A DNA stretch of 64,000 nucleotides from Sphingomonadales bacterium (GTDB lineage Bacteria; Pseudomonadota; Alphaproteobacteria; Sphingomonadales; Sphingomonadaceae), in contig JAIXUQ010000087.1 in assembly GCA_027483465.1 (NCBI GenBank), positions 26,320 to 90,319 on the forward strand. Reading direction: 5' to 3'. Position numbers and translations under genes: made by a program. Shown here piece by piece: positions 9,754 through 19,089 of this stretch (positions are counted from its first letter, which is position 1; every line of letters starts with the position of its first letter). The notes beneath the pieces were generated by a model. That model did not search any database. It saw nothing but the letters and a program-made list of their open reading frames with translations, and had not been told where the DNA came from.

Positions 9754-10983
9754 TTACTGTAGAAGTGTTCTAAACGGAGACTTCTGGTTCCTGTCCAGAT
9801 CGATATCAAGTTCGATCCTATCGAAGGGCTCGCCGAACAGAACCGACCTGGTTGTCACAAGATAAAGCTTTGCTTTACGAACAGATTGATCCTTGCCATC
9901 ATCTTGGCCCTTAAACAAATATGATGCCGGGGCCTCGCTTACGAATGTAATGAGTTTCGATTCGCCAGGGGCGACAATAATCGCTTCCTTGACGGGAACA
10001 CGATCAAGATCGGTTTCCTCATTGGTTGCAGCTTCTTCGCTAGTTGCAACTAGATAGAATGGCTCCTGCTGTTCAATTTTATTGCCACCTGCATTCTTCA
10101 GAGGTGCTATATCTAAGCGCGCTTCGGGAACTACAGCAGCGCTTCGTCCTCCCGTGTTGGTTAGCAGCAACCTCACAACCAACCTGGTCCGCTTTAGAAA
10201 CACCATAGAACCGGGATCATCTTCAAGAATTGACTGAATTCGTTCAAGAATCATCAGTTGTTCTTGTGTAGACCTAAGTATCTGAAGCACGGGCTGCAAC
10301 AGCGCAGCATTCCCGTCCGCTACTGCAACCGCCAGCTGGGCGTAAACCTTCCTTAAGTTCTCCCGCTCGAATTGATTATCTTTAACTCTTGTCCAAAGGA
10401 GAGGAATGCGTTTGGTCTGATACTCAATGAAATAGTTACCGTCTGTATTTATAGAAATTCTAAAAAATCGATATTGGCGATTCTGCGGAGTGACGTCACG
10501 AAATTGCGACATGTCGACCTCATTTCGCCGAACTTCTCCGCTTAAAGCTCCATCTATAGCAACCAGATTGTCTTGGAGAATATCAAAGAATTTTACGGCT
10601 TCATTCATGGTCCTGAAATCAACAGTTGGCCAATCACCTAATGTTTCAACTGCCGGCCTTAAAGTTGGGATAACGTCAGAGACTTGATCATCAACTGTCT
10701 TTAGCTTCTCCTTCTGATCAGTAAAGTTCTCTAAATCTGCGGCCTTTATTGTATTCGCCCATTCACTTTGCTCGGTTAGGCGTGCCAATTCGTTAACCGT
10801 CCGCTCACTCAAGGGCTTTGCGGCCGAACTTTCGCTGTCAACTCTGAGTTCGGCAAAAAGCACGGGCAGTTTTGTCACATTAAGTTGCTCTGAAGAAAGA
10901 AAAAATGGCACCAAGTAAGCAATGATGGCACCCGCTACAGCGGAGCCTAGCCATGGCAAAGCCTTTTTTACTGATTCGTTCAT
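9754..10983 (-). CDS. Orphan membrane-anchored hypothetical protein in low-GC segment (410 aa)
   Basis: MNESVKKALPWLGSAVAGAIIAYLVPFFLSSEQ (one N-terminal TM) then soluble domain with no family I recognise; markedly lower GC than neighbours. Confidence 0.75.
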   Translation of the reverse strand: MNESVKKALPWLGSAVAGAIIAYLVPFFLSSEQLNVTKLPVLFAELRVDSESSAAKPLSERTVNELARLTEQSEWANTIKAADLENFTDQKEKLKTVDDQVSDVIPTLRPAVETLGDWPTVDFRTMNEAVKFFDILQDNLVAIDGALSGEVRRNEVDMSQFRDVTPQNRQYRFFRISINTDGNYFIEYQTKRIPLLWTRVKDNQFERENLRKVYAQLAVAVADGNAALLQPVLQILRSTQEQLMILERIQSILEDDPGSMVFLKRTRLVVRLLLTNTGGRSAAVVPEARLDIAPLKNAGGNKIEQQEPFYLVATSEEAATNEETDLDRVPVKEAIIVAPGESKLITFVSEAPASYLFKGQDDGKDQSVRKAKLYLVTTRSVLFGEPFDRIELDIDLDRNQKSPFRTLLQ

Positions 10984-11125
10984 AACATTACGATGATTAC
11001 CATCAAATGCCTTGTCAAGCTCGCCATAGCATTTTCGGGACTGCAATCTTTGTATTCAGGGTTGTAACAATACCAACCGAATGAGTTAAGGTTTAGCCAG
11101 GTGGAGGACAGATGGTCATAAATCA

Positions 11126-11142
11126 AAGGCGGCCTCCGCCTT
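11126..11142 (-). terminator. Short hairpin downstream of bpt
   Basis: AAGGCGG-AGG-CCGCCTT then TGATTT on minus strand. Confidence 0.45.
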
Positions 11143-11179
11143 GTGGGTGGCCTATTAAATTACCATTTCACACCAGCCC

Positions 11180-11914
11180 TCACGCCAATTCCCGCCACTG
11201 GCCGCCCATCAGGGCTTCGACCGGGCGGAATTTGGTTTTGTAGGCCATGCGGTTGCAGCCTTCGATCCAATAGCCGAGGTAGACATAGGCGAGGCCGGCG
11301 CGGGCGGCGCGGGTGATGTGGTCCATGATGATGAAATTGCCCAGGCCTTCGCGGCCGGGCAGATCGGGTTCGTAGAAGCTGTAGATCATCGACAGCCCGT
11401 CGGACTGTTTGTCGGTGAGGCAGCAGCCGACGAGGCGGCCAAGGCGGCCATCGGGCGTGGGTTCGCGATATTCCACCACCACCGTGTCAACCGAGGATTG
11501 TTCCACCATGTCGGCGAAATCATGCGCGTCCATGGCGGCCATGCCGCCGCCGGGGTGGCGGGCGGCCAGATAGCGGCGCAGCAGGGTCCATTGTTCCTCG
11601 GTGGCCCAGGGTTCGCAGGCGTGGACCTCAAGGTCGGCGTGGGCGGCGAGCAGTTTGCGCTGGGTGCGGCCCGGCTGGAAGCGGGCGGTGGGCACCCGCA
11701 CCGACACGCAGGCCTGGCAGCCTTCGCACGACGGGCGGTAGACGACATTCTGGCTGCGGCGGAAGCCGATTCGGCCCAGCGCCTCGGCCATGGTCTGGGC
11801 ATCGTCGCCCTTCAGTTCGGCAAACACCTTGCGTTCGGTGCGGCCGGGCAAATAGGGGCAGGGTGACGGGGCCGTCACGAAAAACCGAGGAAAACGATAG
11901 GATTGGTCGGTCAC
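11180..11914 (-). CDS. bpt: Aspartate/glutamate leucyltransferase (arginyl-tRNA-protein transferase family)
   Basis: [24 protein letters not shown]...[47 protein letters not shown]-like C-terminus. Confidence 0.9.
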   Translation of the reverse strand: MTDQSYRFPRFFVTAPSPCPYLPGRTERKVFAELKGDDAQTMAEALGRIGFRRSQNVVYRPSCEGCQACVSVRVPTARFQPGRTQRKLLAAHADLEVHACEPWATEEQWTLLRRYLAARHPGGGMAAMDAHDFADMVEQSSVDTVVVEYREPTPDGRLGRLVGCCLTDKQSDGLSMIYSFYEPDLPGREGLGNFIIMDHITRAARAGLAYVYLGYWIEGCNRMAYKTKFRPVEALMGGQWRELA

Positions 11915-12040
11915 ACCGCAGGCCCTTTTGCGCTCGCACTCTCAAAGGCCGGCCATATGCGCTGGCCAGTCCCTCTCCCTGTTACGGCGATGCTAACCAA
12001 GGCTTGCGTGTGTGCAAGCGGATATTGGGGGGTTTTGGTT

Positions 12041-13312
12041 TCAATCCGCCTCAACCATGCGCACTTCATATCCGGCGGCGCGCAGCGCCTCGATCAGGCG
12101 CTCCAGATGCTCCCGGTCACGGGTTTCGCACTCCACGTCGGCGATCAGGCCCTTGGCCGGCAGGGTGGTGAACACGCGCTGGTGGTACACCTCCAGGATA
12201 TTCACCTGCTGCTGATCGAAAATGCGGGCCACTTCAAACAATTGGCCCGGCCGGTCCTTCAGGCGGATGCGCAGCCGCGCCAGCCGGCCGGCGCGGGCCA
12301 GATCGCGCAGCAGCACGTTGGCCAGCAGGCGCGTATCGATATTGCCGCCACACAGCACCAAGCCCACCTTGGCGCCGCGGAACCGGCGCGGATGGGCGAG
12401 CAGGGCGGCCAAGCCAGCGGCGCCGGCGCCTTCCACCACCGTCTTTTCGATGCCCAGCAGCAGGGCAACGGCGCGTTCCAGATCGCGTTCGCCCACCAGC
12501 ACGATATCGTCCACCAACGCGCGCACCACCTCGCGGGTGAGGCGGCCGGGGGTTTTCACCGCAATGCCTTCGGCCAGCGTGTCCCCATCGCACACGGCGC
12601 CTTGGCCCTTCATCTCGGCATACATCGACGGGTAAAGCTCGGCCTGCACGCCGATGATGGCGATATCGGGCCGCCGCGCCTTGGCCAGCGTGGCGATGCC
12701 GGAAATCAGCCCGCCGCCGCCGATCGGCACCACCAGCGTGTCGATCTCCGGCGCGTCCTCCAGCATTTCCAGGCCCACCGTGCCCTGGCCGGCCATCACG
12801 CGCGGATCATCAAAGGGGTGGACATAGACCAGCCCCTTCTGGTCGGCCAGTTCCAGCGCGTGGGCGCTGGCATCGTCATATTTCTCGCCAAACAGCACCA
12901 CCTTGGCCTGGTGGCTTTCGGTTTGCTGCACCTTCACGATCGGCGTGAAGCGCGGCATCACGATGGTGGCCGGGATGCCCAGCCGGCGGGCGTGATAGGC
13001 CAGCCCTTGCGCATGATTGCCGGCCGAAGCGGCGATCACCCCGCGCGCCCGCTCCTCGGCGGTGAGCGACAGCAGCCGGTTCAGCGCGCCGCGTTCCTTG
13101 TAGGCGGCGGTGAACTGGAGATTCTCGAATTTCAGCCACACCTCCGCCCCGGTGAGTTGGCTGAGCGTTTCGGATTTCAGGCAGGGGGTGCGGATCACCT
13201 TGCCGGCAATGGCCAGCGCGGCGGCCTCCACATCGGCAACGCCAATCGGCAGGGCCGGCCCGGCAGGCGCAGCAGATGGGGCAGATGGGGCAGAGGCGGA
13301 AAGCACGGTCAT
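12041..13312 (-). CDS. ilvA: Threonine ammonia-lyase with C-terminal ACT domain
   Basis: RTPCLKSETLSQLTGAEVWLKFENLQFTAAYKERGALNRL (PLP lysine region); ASAGNHAQGLAYHARRLG; start at MTVLSASAP. Confidence 0.85.
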   Translation of the reverse strand: MTVLSASAPSAPSAAPAGPALPIGVADVEAAALAIAGKVIRTPCLKSETLSQLTGAEVWLKFENLQFTAAYKERGALNRLLSLTAEERARGVIAASAGNHAQGLAYHARRLGIPATIVMPRFTPIVKVQQTESHQAKVVLFGEKYDDASAHALELADQKGLVYVHPFDDPRVMAGQGTVGLEMLEDAPEIDTLVVPIGGGGLISGIATLAKARRPDIAIIGVQAELYPSMYAEMKGQGAVCDGDTLAEGIAVKTPGRLTREVVRALVDDIVLVGERDLERAVALLLGIEKTVVEGAGAAGLAALLAHPRRFRGAKVGLVLCGGNIDTRLLANVLLRDLARAGRLARLRIRLKDRPGQLFEVARIFDQQQVNILEVYHQRVFTTLPAKGLIADVECETRDREHLERLIEALRAAGYEVRMVEAD

Positions 13313-13370
13313 GCCCGTTCCATAACGCCGCAGGTGCCACAGCGCTACCCTCGTGCTAAGCGGCGTGCCC

Positions 13371-14255
13371 ATGAGCAGGATCGCCTTGAACATCGCCTTT
13401 CTGGGGCTGGGCGTGATGGGCGCCCCGATGGCCCGCCACCTCGCCGCCGCCGGCCATGATGTGACCGTGTACAACCGCACGCCGGCCAAGGCCGCGGCCT
13501 GGGTGGCGGCGCATGGCGGCGGCCACGCGCCCACCCCGGCGGCGGCGGCAACCAGGGCCGATGTGGTGATCGCCTGTGTGGGCGCCGATGCCGATCTGGC
13601 CGCCGTCACCCTCGGCCCCGATGGCGCCTTTGCCGCGATGCGCGCCGGCGCGCTGTTCATCGATCACACCACGGTTTCGGCCGCCATCGCCCGGCACCTG
13701 GCCGATGCGGGCGAGGCGCGCGGCCTGCTGGTGGTGGATGCGCCGGTGTCGGGCGGGCAGGCCGGCGCGGAAAATGGCCGGCTCACCATCATGGTGGGCG
13801 GCAGCGCGGCGGCCTTCGCGGCGGCCGAACCGGTGATGGCCGCCTATGCGCAGCGCATCGGCCACATGGGCCCGGCCGGCAGCGGGCAGCTCACCAAGAT
13901 GGTCAACCAATTGTGCATCGCCGGCATATTGCAGGGGCTGGCCGAAGGGCTGGCGCTGGGCCAGGCTGCCGGGCTGGATCTGGATGCGGTGGTGGAGGTG
14001 ATCTCCAAGGGCGCGGCGCAAAGCTGGCAGATGGACAACCGCGCCCGCACCATGGCGCGCGGCGAATTTGATTTCGGCTTTGCGGTGGATTGGATGCGCA
14101 AGGACCTGGGCCTGGCGCTGGACGAGGCGCGGCGGCTGGGCGTGCCGTTGCCGCTGACGGCGCTGGTCGATCAATTCTATGCCGATGTGCAGGCGATGGG
14201 CGGCCGCCGGCAGGACACGTCAAGCCTGATCCGGCGGTTGCGGCCTCAGCCCTGA
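13371..14255 (+). CDS. NAD(P)-dependent beta-hydroxyacid dehydrogenase (3-hydroxyisobutyrate dehydrogenase family)
   Basis: NIAFLGLGVMGAPMARHLAAAGHDVTVYNRTPAKA; DAPVSGGQAGAENGRLTIMVGG. Confidence 0.85.
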   Translation: MSRIALNIAFLGLGVMGAPMARHLAAAGHDVTVYNRTPAKAAAWVAAHGGGHAPTPAAAATRADVVIACVGADADLAAVTLGPDGAFAAMRAGALFIDHTTVSAAIARHLADAGEARGLLVVDAPVSGGQAGAENGRLTIMVGGSAAAFAAAEPVMAAYAQRIGHMGPAGSGQLTKMVNQLCIAGILQGLAEGLALGQAAGLDLDAVVEVISKGAAQSWQMDNRARTMARGEFDFGFAVDWMRKDLGLALDEARRLGVPLPLTALVDQFYADVQAMGGRRQDTSSLIRRLRPQP

Positions 14256-15430
14256 TCCGCGTCGTAATGCGCGACGGATTCGAACAGCGCGGTCAGGCCG
14301 GCGCGTTCGGCCTTGCTCAGTTCCGGGCGCCAGATTTCAAAGATCAGCACCACGCGCACATCGTCGCTGTCGTTCCACGCCTCATGCTCGATGCTGTCGT
14401 CAAAGATCAGCATGCGCCCGGCCTCAACGCCGCGGGTGTGGTTGCCCACCCGCAGCCGGCAGCCGGCCGGCACGATCAGCGGCAGGTGGCAGATCAGCCG
14501 CGTGTTGAGCATGCCGCAATGGGGCTGGATATGGGTGTGCGGCGCCAGGATGGAAAACAGCGCCATCGGGGAGCGGCCGGCCACGCGCGGCAGCGGCAGC
14601 CCGGCCAGCGCCGCCATGGTGGCCGGGCAGCGGGCGGCGTGATCGGCAATCGGCTGGCCGGCGCGGAACAGGTGAAAGGCGCTCCAGCGCGGATCGTTCA
14701 TCAGGCTGTGGGCCTTGGCCGGCCGGTCGGGCGGGGCCTCCACATAGGGCGCGATGCCGGCGCGTTCGGCCAGCACGCCTTGCGCCTCCGCCCGGATCGC
14801 CGGCATTGCCGCCTCCAGCGCCGCCGTCCAGCCGAATTCGGCCGGATCATAGAAGGCGCGTTGTGGCAGGCCGGGGAAATAGAAATTGGTCGGCTGTTGC
14901 AGGTGCGGCTGGGCCTTGCCGGCCAGGATGGCGAGGCACTCGCCAAAACGGTCTCCGGCGGCGGCGCTGTCAACCCCGGCGGCGCTGAGCGCCGTGTGCA
15001 TGGTGGCAACGAACCGCCCCATGATGGCGCTGCTCTCCGCCTCGGCGCGGTGCAGCCGCTGCACCAGATCGGGCGGCAATTGCTGATAGCGGCCGGCGGC
15101 GGCCAGCGCCCGGCCATACCAGGCCACCGCAGCGCGGTCGTCCCCCTCCCGCGTGAGGATCTCGCCCATCATCACCAGCGCATAGGGGTTGTGTTCATCG
15201 GCGGCGAGCACCCGGGCCAGCGCGGCGCGGGCGGCGGCGCGATCGTCCAGCATGTCACAGCTTTGCGCCAGCAACAGCCACATCTGGGCGCTGGCGGTGC
15301 CGCTGGCGGTGATGGCGGCAAAGGCGGGCCGGGCGGCGGCGGCATCGCCGCGTTGCAGGGCGGCGATGCCCTGCTGGGCCAGGGCCTCCAGCCGGGCGCG
15401 ATCAGGGGAGGCGGCGCTGCTCATCGCCAC
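14246..15430 (-). CDS. Aspartyl/asparaginyl beta-hydroxylase domain protein with N-terminal TPR-like region
   Basis: ILAPHTHIQPHCGMLNTRLICHLPLIVPAGCRLRVGNHTRGVEAGRMLIFDDSIEHEAWNDSDDVRVVLIFEIWRP. Confidence 0.8.
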   Translation of the reverse strand: MAMSSAASPDRARLEALAQQGIAALQRGDAAAARPAFAAITASGTASAQMWLLLAQSCDMLDDRAAARAALARVLAADEHNPYALVMMGEILTREGDDRAAVAWYGRALAAAGRYQQLPPDLVQRLHRAEAESSAIMGRFVATMHTALSAAGVDSAAAGDRFGECLAILAGKAQPHLQQPTNFYFPGLPQRAFYDPAEFGWTAALEAAMPAIRAEAQGVLAERAGIAPYVEAPPDRPAKAHSLMNDPRWSAFHLFRAGQPIADHAARCPATMAALAGLPLPRVAGRSPMALFSILAPHTHIQPHCGMLNTRLICHLPLIVPAGCRLRVGNHTRGVEAGRMLIFDDSIEHEAWNDSDDVRVVLIFEIWRPELSKAERAGLTALFESVAHYDADQG

Positions 15431-15488
15431 CCCTTACCGCCGCGCGGCCCCGGTTGCCAAGCCGGCCCGCCTGCGCCATCACGCCGGC

Positions 15489-16019
15489 ATGGCCGTCCAT
15501 TATCGCCTTGCCCGCCTGCCCGATGATGCGGCGCTGCTGATCGATCTCAACGCCGAATATCTGCACTTCGTCTTCGATGGCGTGGCCGAGCGGTTTGGCG
15601 TCGGCCTCGCCGATCTGTTTCCCGGTGGTGACATCCGCGCCTATCTGCCCGAGGCGCTGCCGAAAATCCTGGGGCCCGGCCCGCCGTCCAGCATCTTCTA
15701 CCTGATCGAACGCGGTGGCGCGGTGATCGGCATGGGCGGCATCCGGCGGGTGCGCGACGGCGTGTGCGAGATGAAGCGCGTCTATCTGCGCGATGCCGCC
15801 AAGGGCCTTGGCCTTGGCCGCGCGCTGGTGGAGCGGTTGATGGCCGATGCCGCCGGCTTTGGCTATCGCCAGATGCTGCTCGATACCGCGCCCACGCTCA
15901 CCACCGCGATCGCGCTTTATCAGCGGCTGGGCTTTGCGCCGATCCCGCCCTATCCTGAGGTGGAGGTGCCAGCCATCATGCATCCCAACTGGGTGTTCAT
16001 GGCGCGGGCGCTGGGTTGA
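15489..16019 (+). CDS. GNAT family N-acetyltransferase
   Basis: EMKRVYLRDAAKGLGLGRALVERLMADAAGFGYRQMLLDTAPTLTTAIALYQRLGF. Confidence 0.85.
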   Translation: MAVHYRLARLPDDAALLIDLNAEYLHFVFDGVAERFGVGLADLFPGGDIRAYLPEALPKILGPGPPSSIFYLIERGGAVIGMGGIRRVRDGVCEMKRVYLRDAAKGLGLGRALVERLMADAAGFGYRQMLLDTAPTLTTAIALYQRLGFAPIPPYPEVEVPAIMHPNWVFMARALG

Positions 16020-16036
16020 GAAAACGGGGGATTGCC

Positions 16037-17680
16037 ATGAAAAATCTGCTGTTCGCGCTGGCGCTCGGCACGTCGGCGCCGCTGCTGGCCGATACGCTCT
16101 ACACCAATGCCAATGGCTACACGCTGGATGGCGGCGGCGTGCTGCACCGCTTTGCCACGCTGGTGGTGGGTGATGACGGGCGGGTGAAGGCCACGCTGCC
16201 GGCCGGGGCGGCGCTGCCGGCGGGCACGCAGGTTGATCTGGCCGGCGCCACGCTGTGGCCGGGGCTGATCGATGCCCATGGCCATGTGATGGGCCTGGGC
16301 GAGGAGCGGTTGCAGATTGATCTGCGCGACACCGCATCGATCGCGGCGGCGCAGGCGCGCATCCGCGCCGGCCTGCCGGCCAGCGGCTGGGTGCTGGGCC
16401 GCGGCTGGAACCAGGAACGCTGGCTGGAGGGCGGCAAGCCCATCGGCCGCTTCCCCACCGCCGCCGAGCTTGACGCCGTGACCGGCAGCCGCCCGGCCTG
16501 GTTCGAGCGGGTGGACGGCCACGCCGGCTGGGCCAACAGCGCGGCGCTGAAGGCCGCCGGCATCACCCGGGAGACGAAGGACCCGCCCGGCGGCCAGATC
16601 ATCCGCGATGCCGCCGGCAATCCCACCGGCGTGCTGGTCGACAATGCCATGGCGCTGGTGGCCCGGCAGGTGCCCGCCGACGATGCCGCCCGCCGCGATC
16701 TGGTGCTGGCCAAGGCATTGGAAACCATGGCCGAAGTCGGCCTGACCGGGGTGCATGACGCCGGCATGGACAAGGACACGTGGGACCGGTACGTGCGCTT
16801 TGCGTCCAGCGGCCGGCTGACGGCGCGCATCTATGCCATGGCCTTTGGCCCGGCCAACCGCGCCGCCATCGCGCCCAACGGCCCCATTGATTGGGGCTGG
16901 AATGATCTGATCGCGATGCGGGCGATGAAGCTGGTTTCGGATGGCGCGCTGGGCAGCCGGGGTGCCTATCTGCTGAAACCCTATGCCGACATGCCGAACA
17001 CGCGCGGGCTGGAGATCATTCCGGCCGATGAGCTGAAGCGGTTGGTCACCACCGCCTCGGCCCAGGGCTTCCAGGTCAATGTCCACGCCATCGGCGATGC
17101 CGCCAACCGCGCCACCATGGCGGCCTTTGCCGCGGTGCCGCCGGCCGAGCGCACGGCGCGCCGCCACCGCAACGAACATGCCCAGATCCTCGACATGGGC
17201 GATCTCCACAGCTTTGCCGATCTGGCCGTGGTCGCCTCCATGCAGCCCACCCACGCCACCTCTGACAAGGGGATGGCCGAGGCGCGGCTGGGCGAGGCGC
17301 GGCTGGGCGGCGCCTATGCCTGGGCGGCGCTGAAGAAGAGCGGCGCGCAGCTGGCGCTGGGCAGCGATTTCCCGGTGGAGCCGCCGGAGCCGCTGTTCGG
17401 CCTGCATGCCGCTGTCACCCGCCAATCCCGCGACGGGTTGCCGGCCGGCGGCTGGCGGCCGTGGGAGAAATTGAGCCTCACCGATGCGCTGGCCGGCTTC
17501 ACCCTGTGGGCGGCGCGCGCCGGCCATGCCGAAACCAAGGTGGGCACGCTGGAGCCGGGCAAATGGGCCGATTTCATCACGCTTGAGCGGGACCCGTTCG
17601 CCACGCCCGAAGGCCAGTTGTGGCAGATCAGAGTGTCGGGCACCTGGCTGGCCGGCAAGCGCGTCTACAGCCGCAAGTGA
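16037..17680 (+). CDS. Exported amidohydrolase (YtcJ-like metal-dependent hydrolase)
   Basis: LWPGLIDAHGHVMGLG...GVHDAGMDKDTW...VHAIGDAANR...ALGSDFPVEPPEPL; signal peptide. Confidence 0.85.
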   Translation: MKNLLFALALGTSAPLLADTLYTNANGYTLDGGGVLHRFATLVVGDDGRVKATLPAGAALPAGTQVDLAGATLWPGLIDAHGHVMGLGEERLQIDLRDTASIAAAQARIRAGLPASGWVLGRGWNQERWLEGGKPIGRFPTAAELDAVTGSRPAWFERVDGHAGWANSAALKAAGITRETKDPPGGQIIRDAAGNPTGVLVDNAMALVARQVPADDAARRDLVLAKALETMAEVGLTGVHDAGMDKDTWDRYVRFASSGRLTARIYAMAFGPANRAAIAPNGPIDWGWNDLIAMRAMKLVSDGALGSRGAYLLKPYADMPNTRGLEIIPADELKRLVTTASAQGFQVNVHAIGDAANRATMAAFAAVPPAERTARRHRNEHAQILDMGDLHSFADLAVVASMQPTHATSDKGMAEARLGEARLGGAYAWAALKKSGAQLALGSDFPVEPPEPLFGLHAAVTRQSRDGLPAGGWRPWEKLSLTDALAGFTLWAARAGHAETKVGTLEPGKWADFITLERDPFATPEGQLWQIRVSGTWLAGKRVYSRK

Positions 17681-17744
17681 TTCAGCCGCCCCACACCGGC
17701 AGGCGCGTCTACAACCGCAAGTGATTCAGCCGCCCCACACCGGC
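17653..17744. repeat. 44-bp tandem duplication (2 copies) spanning the convergent 3' ends of the amidohydrolase and prolyl-4-hydroxylase-like genes
   Basis: gcgcgtctaca(g/a)ccgcaagtgattcagccgccccacaccggc repeated with offset 44. Confidence 0.9.
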
Positions 17745-18346
17745 GGGTGATGGCGCGGGGCATCGCGGAACCAGGCGGTGATCACGTATTTGGTGCCGGC
17801 CCTGACCGGCAGGCCGGCGTGCAGGGTGAAGGCATTGACCCCGCCATCGGCGGTGCGGTTGTTCCAGGCGATCAGCTTGCCGGTTTCGGGCTGCACCGTC
17901 TTGTCCAGATGCACGAAGCGGGTGGCGCCGCCGGCCTGCGGCTCGTTCAGATAGACCATCAGCGTCCAGGTGCGCTGGCCGCCGTCTTCGGTGTGCGGGA
18001 AATAATCCAGGCCGGTCGGCTCGAAATAATCGGTGTGCGCCTTGAACTGCTGGCCGGGGGCATAGCGCTGGCCCTGCAAGGCCTCGGCATGGGCCAGTGG
18101 CAGGCCGGCATAATCGGCCAGGCGCGTGTAGACGGCGCGCACCAGCGGATCATCACCGGGCAGATCGGCGGTCTCGCTGGTGCGGAAGGCGGCATCGGCG
18201 CCATAGGCATCGGTGATGGTGGAGGGGCGGCGCAACCGGTCGATCAGCGCGATGATGCCGGCGCATTCGGCGGCCGAGAGGAACTTCTTGCGGATGCACA
18301 TCTCCACGCGCTTGTCGGGCACGCGCTGGGCACCGGGAAAATTCAT
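17726..18346 (-). CDS. 2OG-Fe(II) oxygenase (prolyl 4-hydroxylase alpha-like)
   Basis: RYAPGQQFKAHTDYFEP...GGQRTWTLMVYLNEPQAGGATRFVHL...NNRTADGGVNAFTLHAGLPVRAGTKYVITAWFRD. Confidence 0.85.
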   Translation of the reverse strand: MNFPGAQRVPDKRVEMCIRKKFLSAAECAGIIALIDRLRRPSTITDAYGADAAFRTSETADLPGDDPLVRAVYTRLADYAGLPLAHAEALQGQRYAPGQQFKAHTDYFEPTGLDYFPHTEDGGQRTWTLMVYLNEPQAGGATRFVHLDKTVQPETGKLIAWNNRTADGGVNAFTLHAGLPVRAGTKYVITAWFRDAPRHHPPVWGG

Positions 18347-19089
18347 CGCAGCCGCTCCCCCCAATCCGGGCCGAGCATGAGCAGGATCAACGCCATGCCG
18401 GCCAGCAGCGCCCCCAGTGGCAGGGCGGTGGTGGCGGTTATCGCCCGGCCGCGCGCCCGGTCAAGCCCGGCCAGGCCGAGGCCGAGCAGCGCCGCGCCGG
18501 TCAGAATGAAGGGCAGCGGTATCCAGCCCAGCAGCGCGCCGATGCCGGCCATCAGCTTGGGATCGCCGCCGCCCATGCCCTCGCGCCCGGTGCGCCAGCG
18601 ATAGCCTGCCCGCAGCGCCGCCAGCGTGCCAAAGCCCAACAGGGCGGCCAGCGCCCGGTCGGCCAGCGGCGCAAAACCGATCACCTCGCCCAGCGCCAGC
18701 CCGGCCGGGATCAGCGGCAGGGTGAGGGCATCGGGCAGCCACTGGTGCTCGGCATCCAGCACGATCAGCGCCAGCAGCCACCAGCCGGCGATGGCGGCAG
18801 CGAGGCCGGGCAGCAGCGGGTAACGCCACAGCAGCACGGCCCCCACCGCCGCCCCGGCCAGTTCGATGGCCGGGTGCCGCCGGTCAATCGCCGCGCCGCA
18901 ATGGCGGCAGCGCCCGCGCAGCACGAGGAAGGACAGGACCGGCACCAGTTCCAGCGCGCGCAACTGCACCCCGCAGGCATCGCAGCGCGACCGGCCGGTG
19001 ATCGCCTGCCCCGCCGGCCAGCGCCCGGTGAGCACGGCGAGAAAACTGCCGATGATGAGGCCGAGCAGGGCGCCGAGGGCGGCCGTCAT
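18343..19089 (-). CDS. gspO: Type IV prepilin peptidase (A24 family)
   Basis: IGSFLAVLTGRWP...CDACGVQLRALELVPVLSFLVLRGRCRHCGA (CxxC pairs); ALIVLDAEHQWLPD and GMGGGDPKLMAGIGALLG catalytic motifs; start at 19089. Confidence 0.9.
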   Translation of the reverse strand: MTAALGALLGLIIGSFLAVLTGRWPAGQAITGRSRCDACGVQLRALELVPVLSFLVLRGRCRHCGAAIDRRHPAIELAGAAVGAVLLWRYPLLPGLAAAIAGWWLLALIVLDAEHQWLPDALTLPLIPAGLALGEVIGFAPLADRALAALLGFGTLAALRAGYRWRTGREGMGGGDPKLMAGIGALLGWIPLPFILTGAALLGLGLAGLDRARGRAITATTALPLGALLAGMALILLMLGPDWGERLR

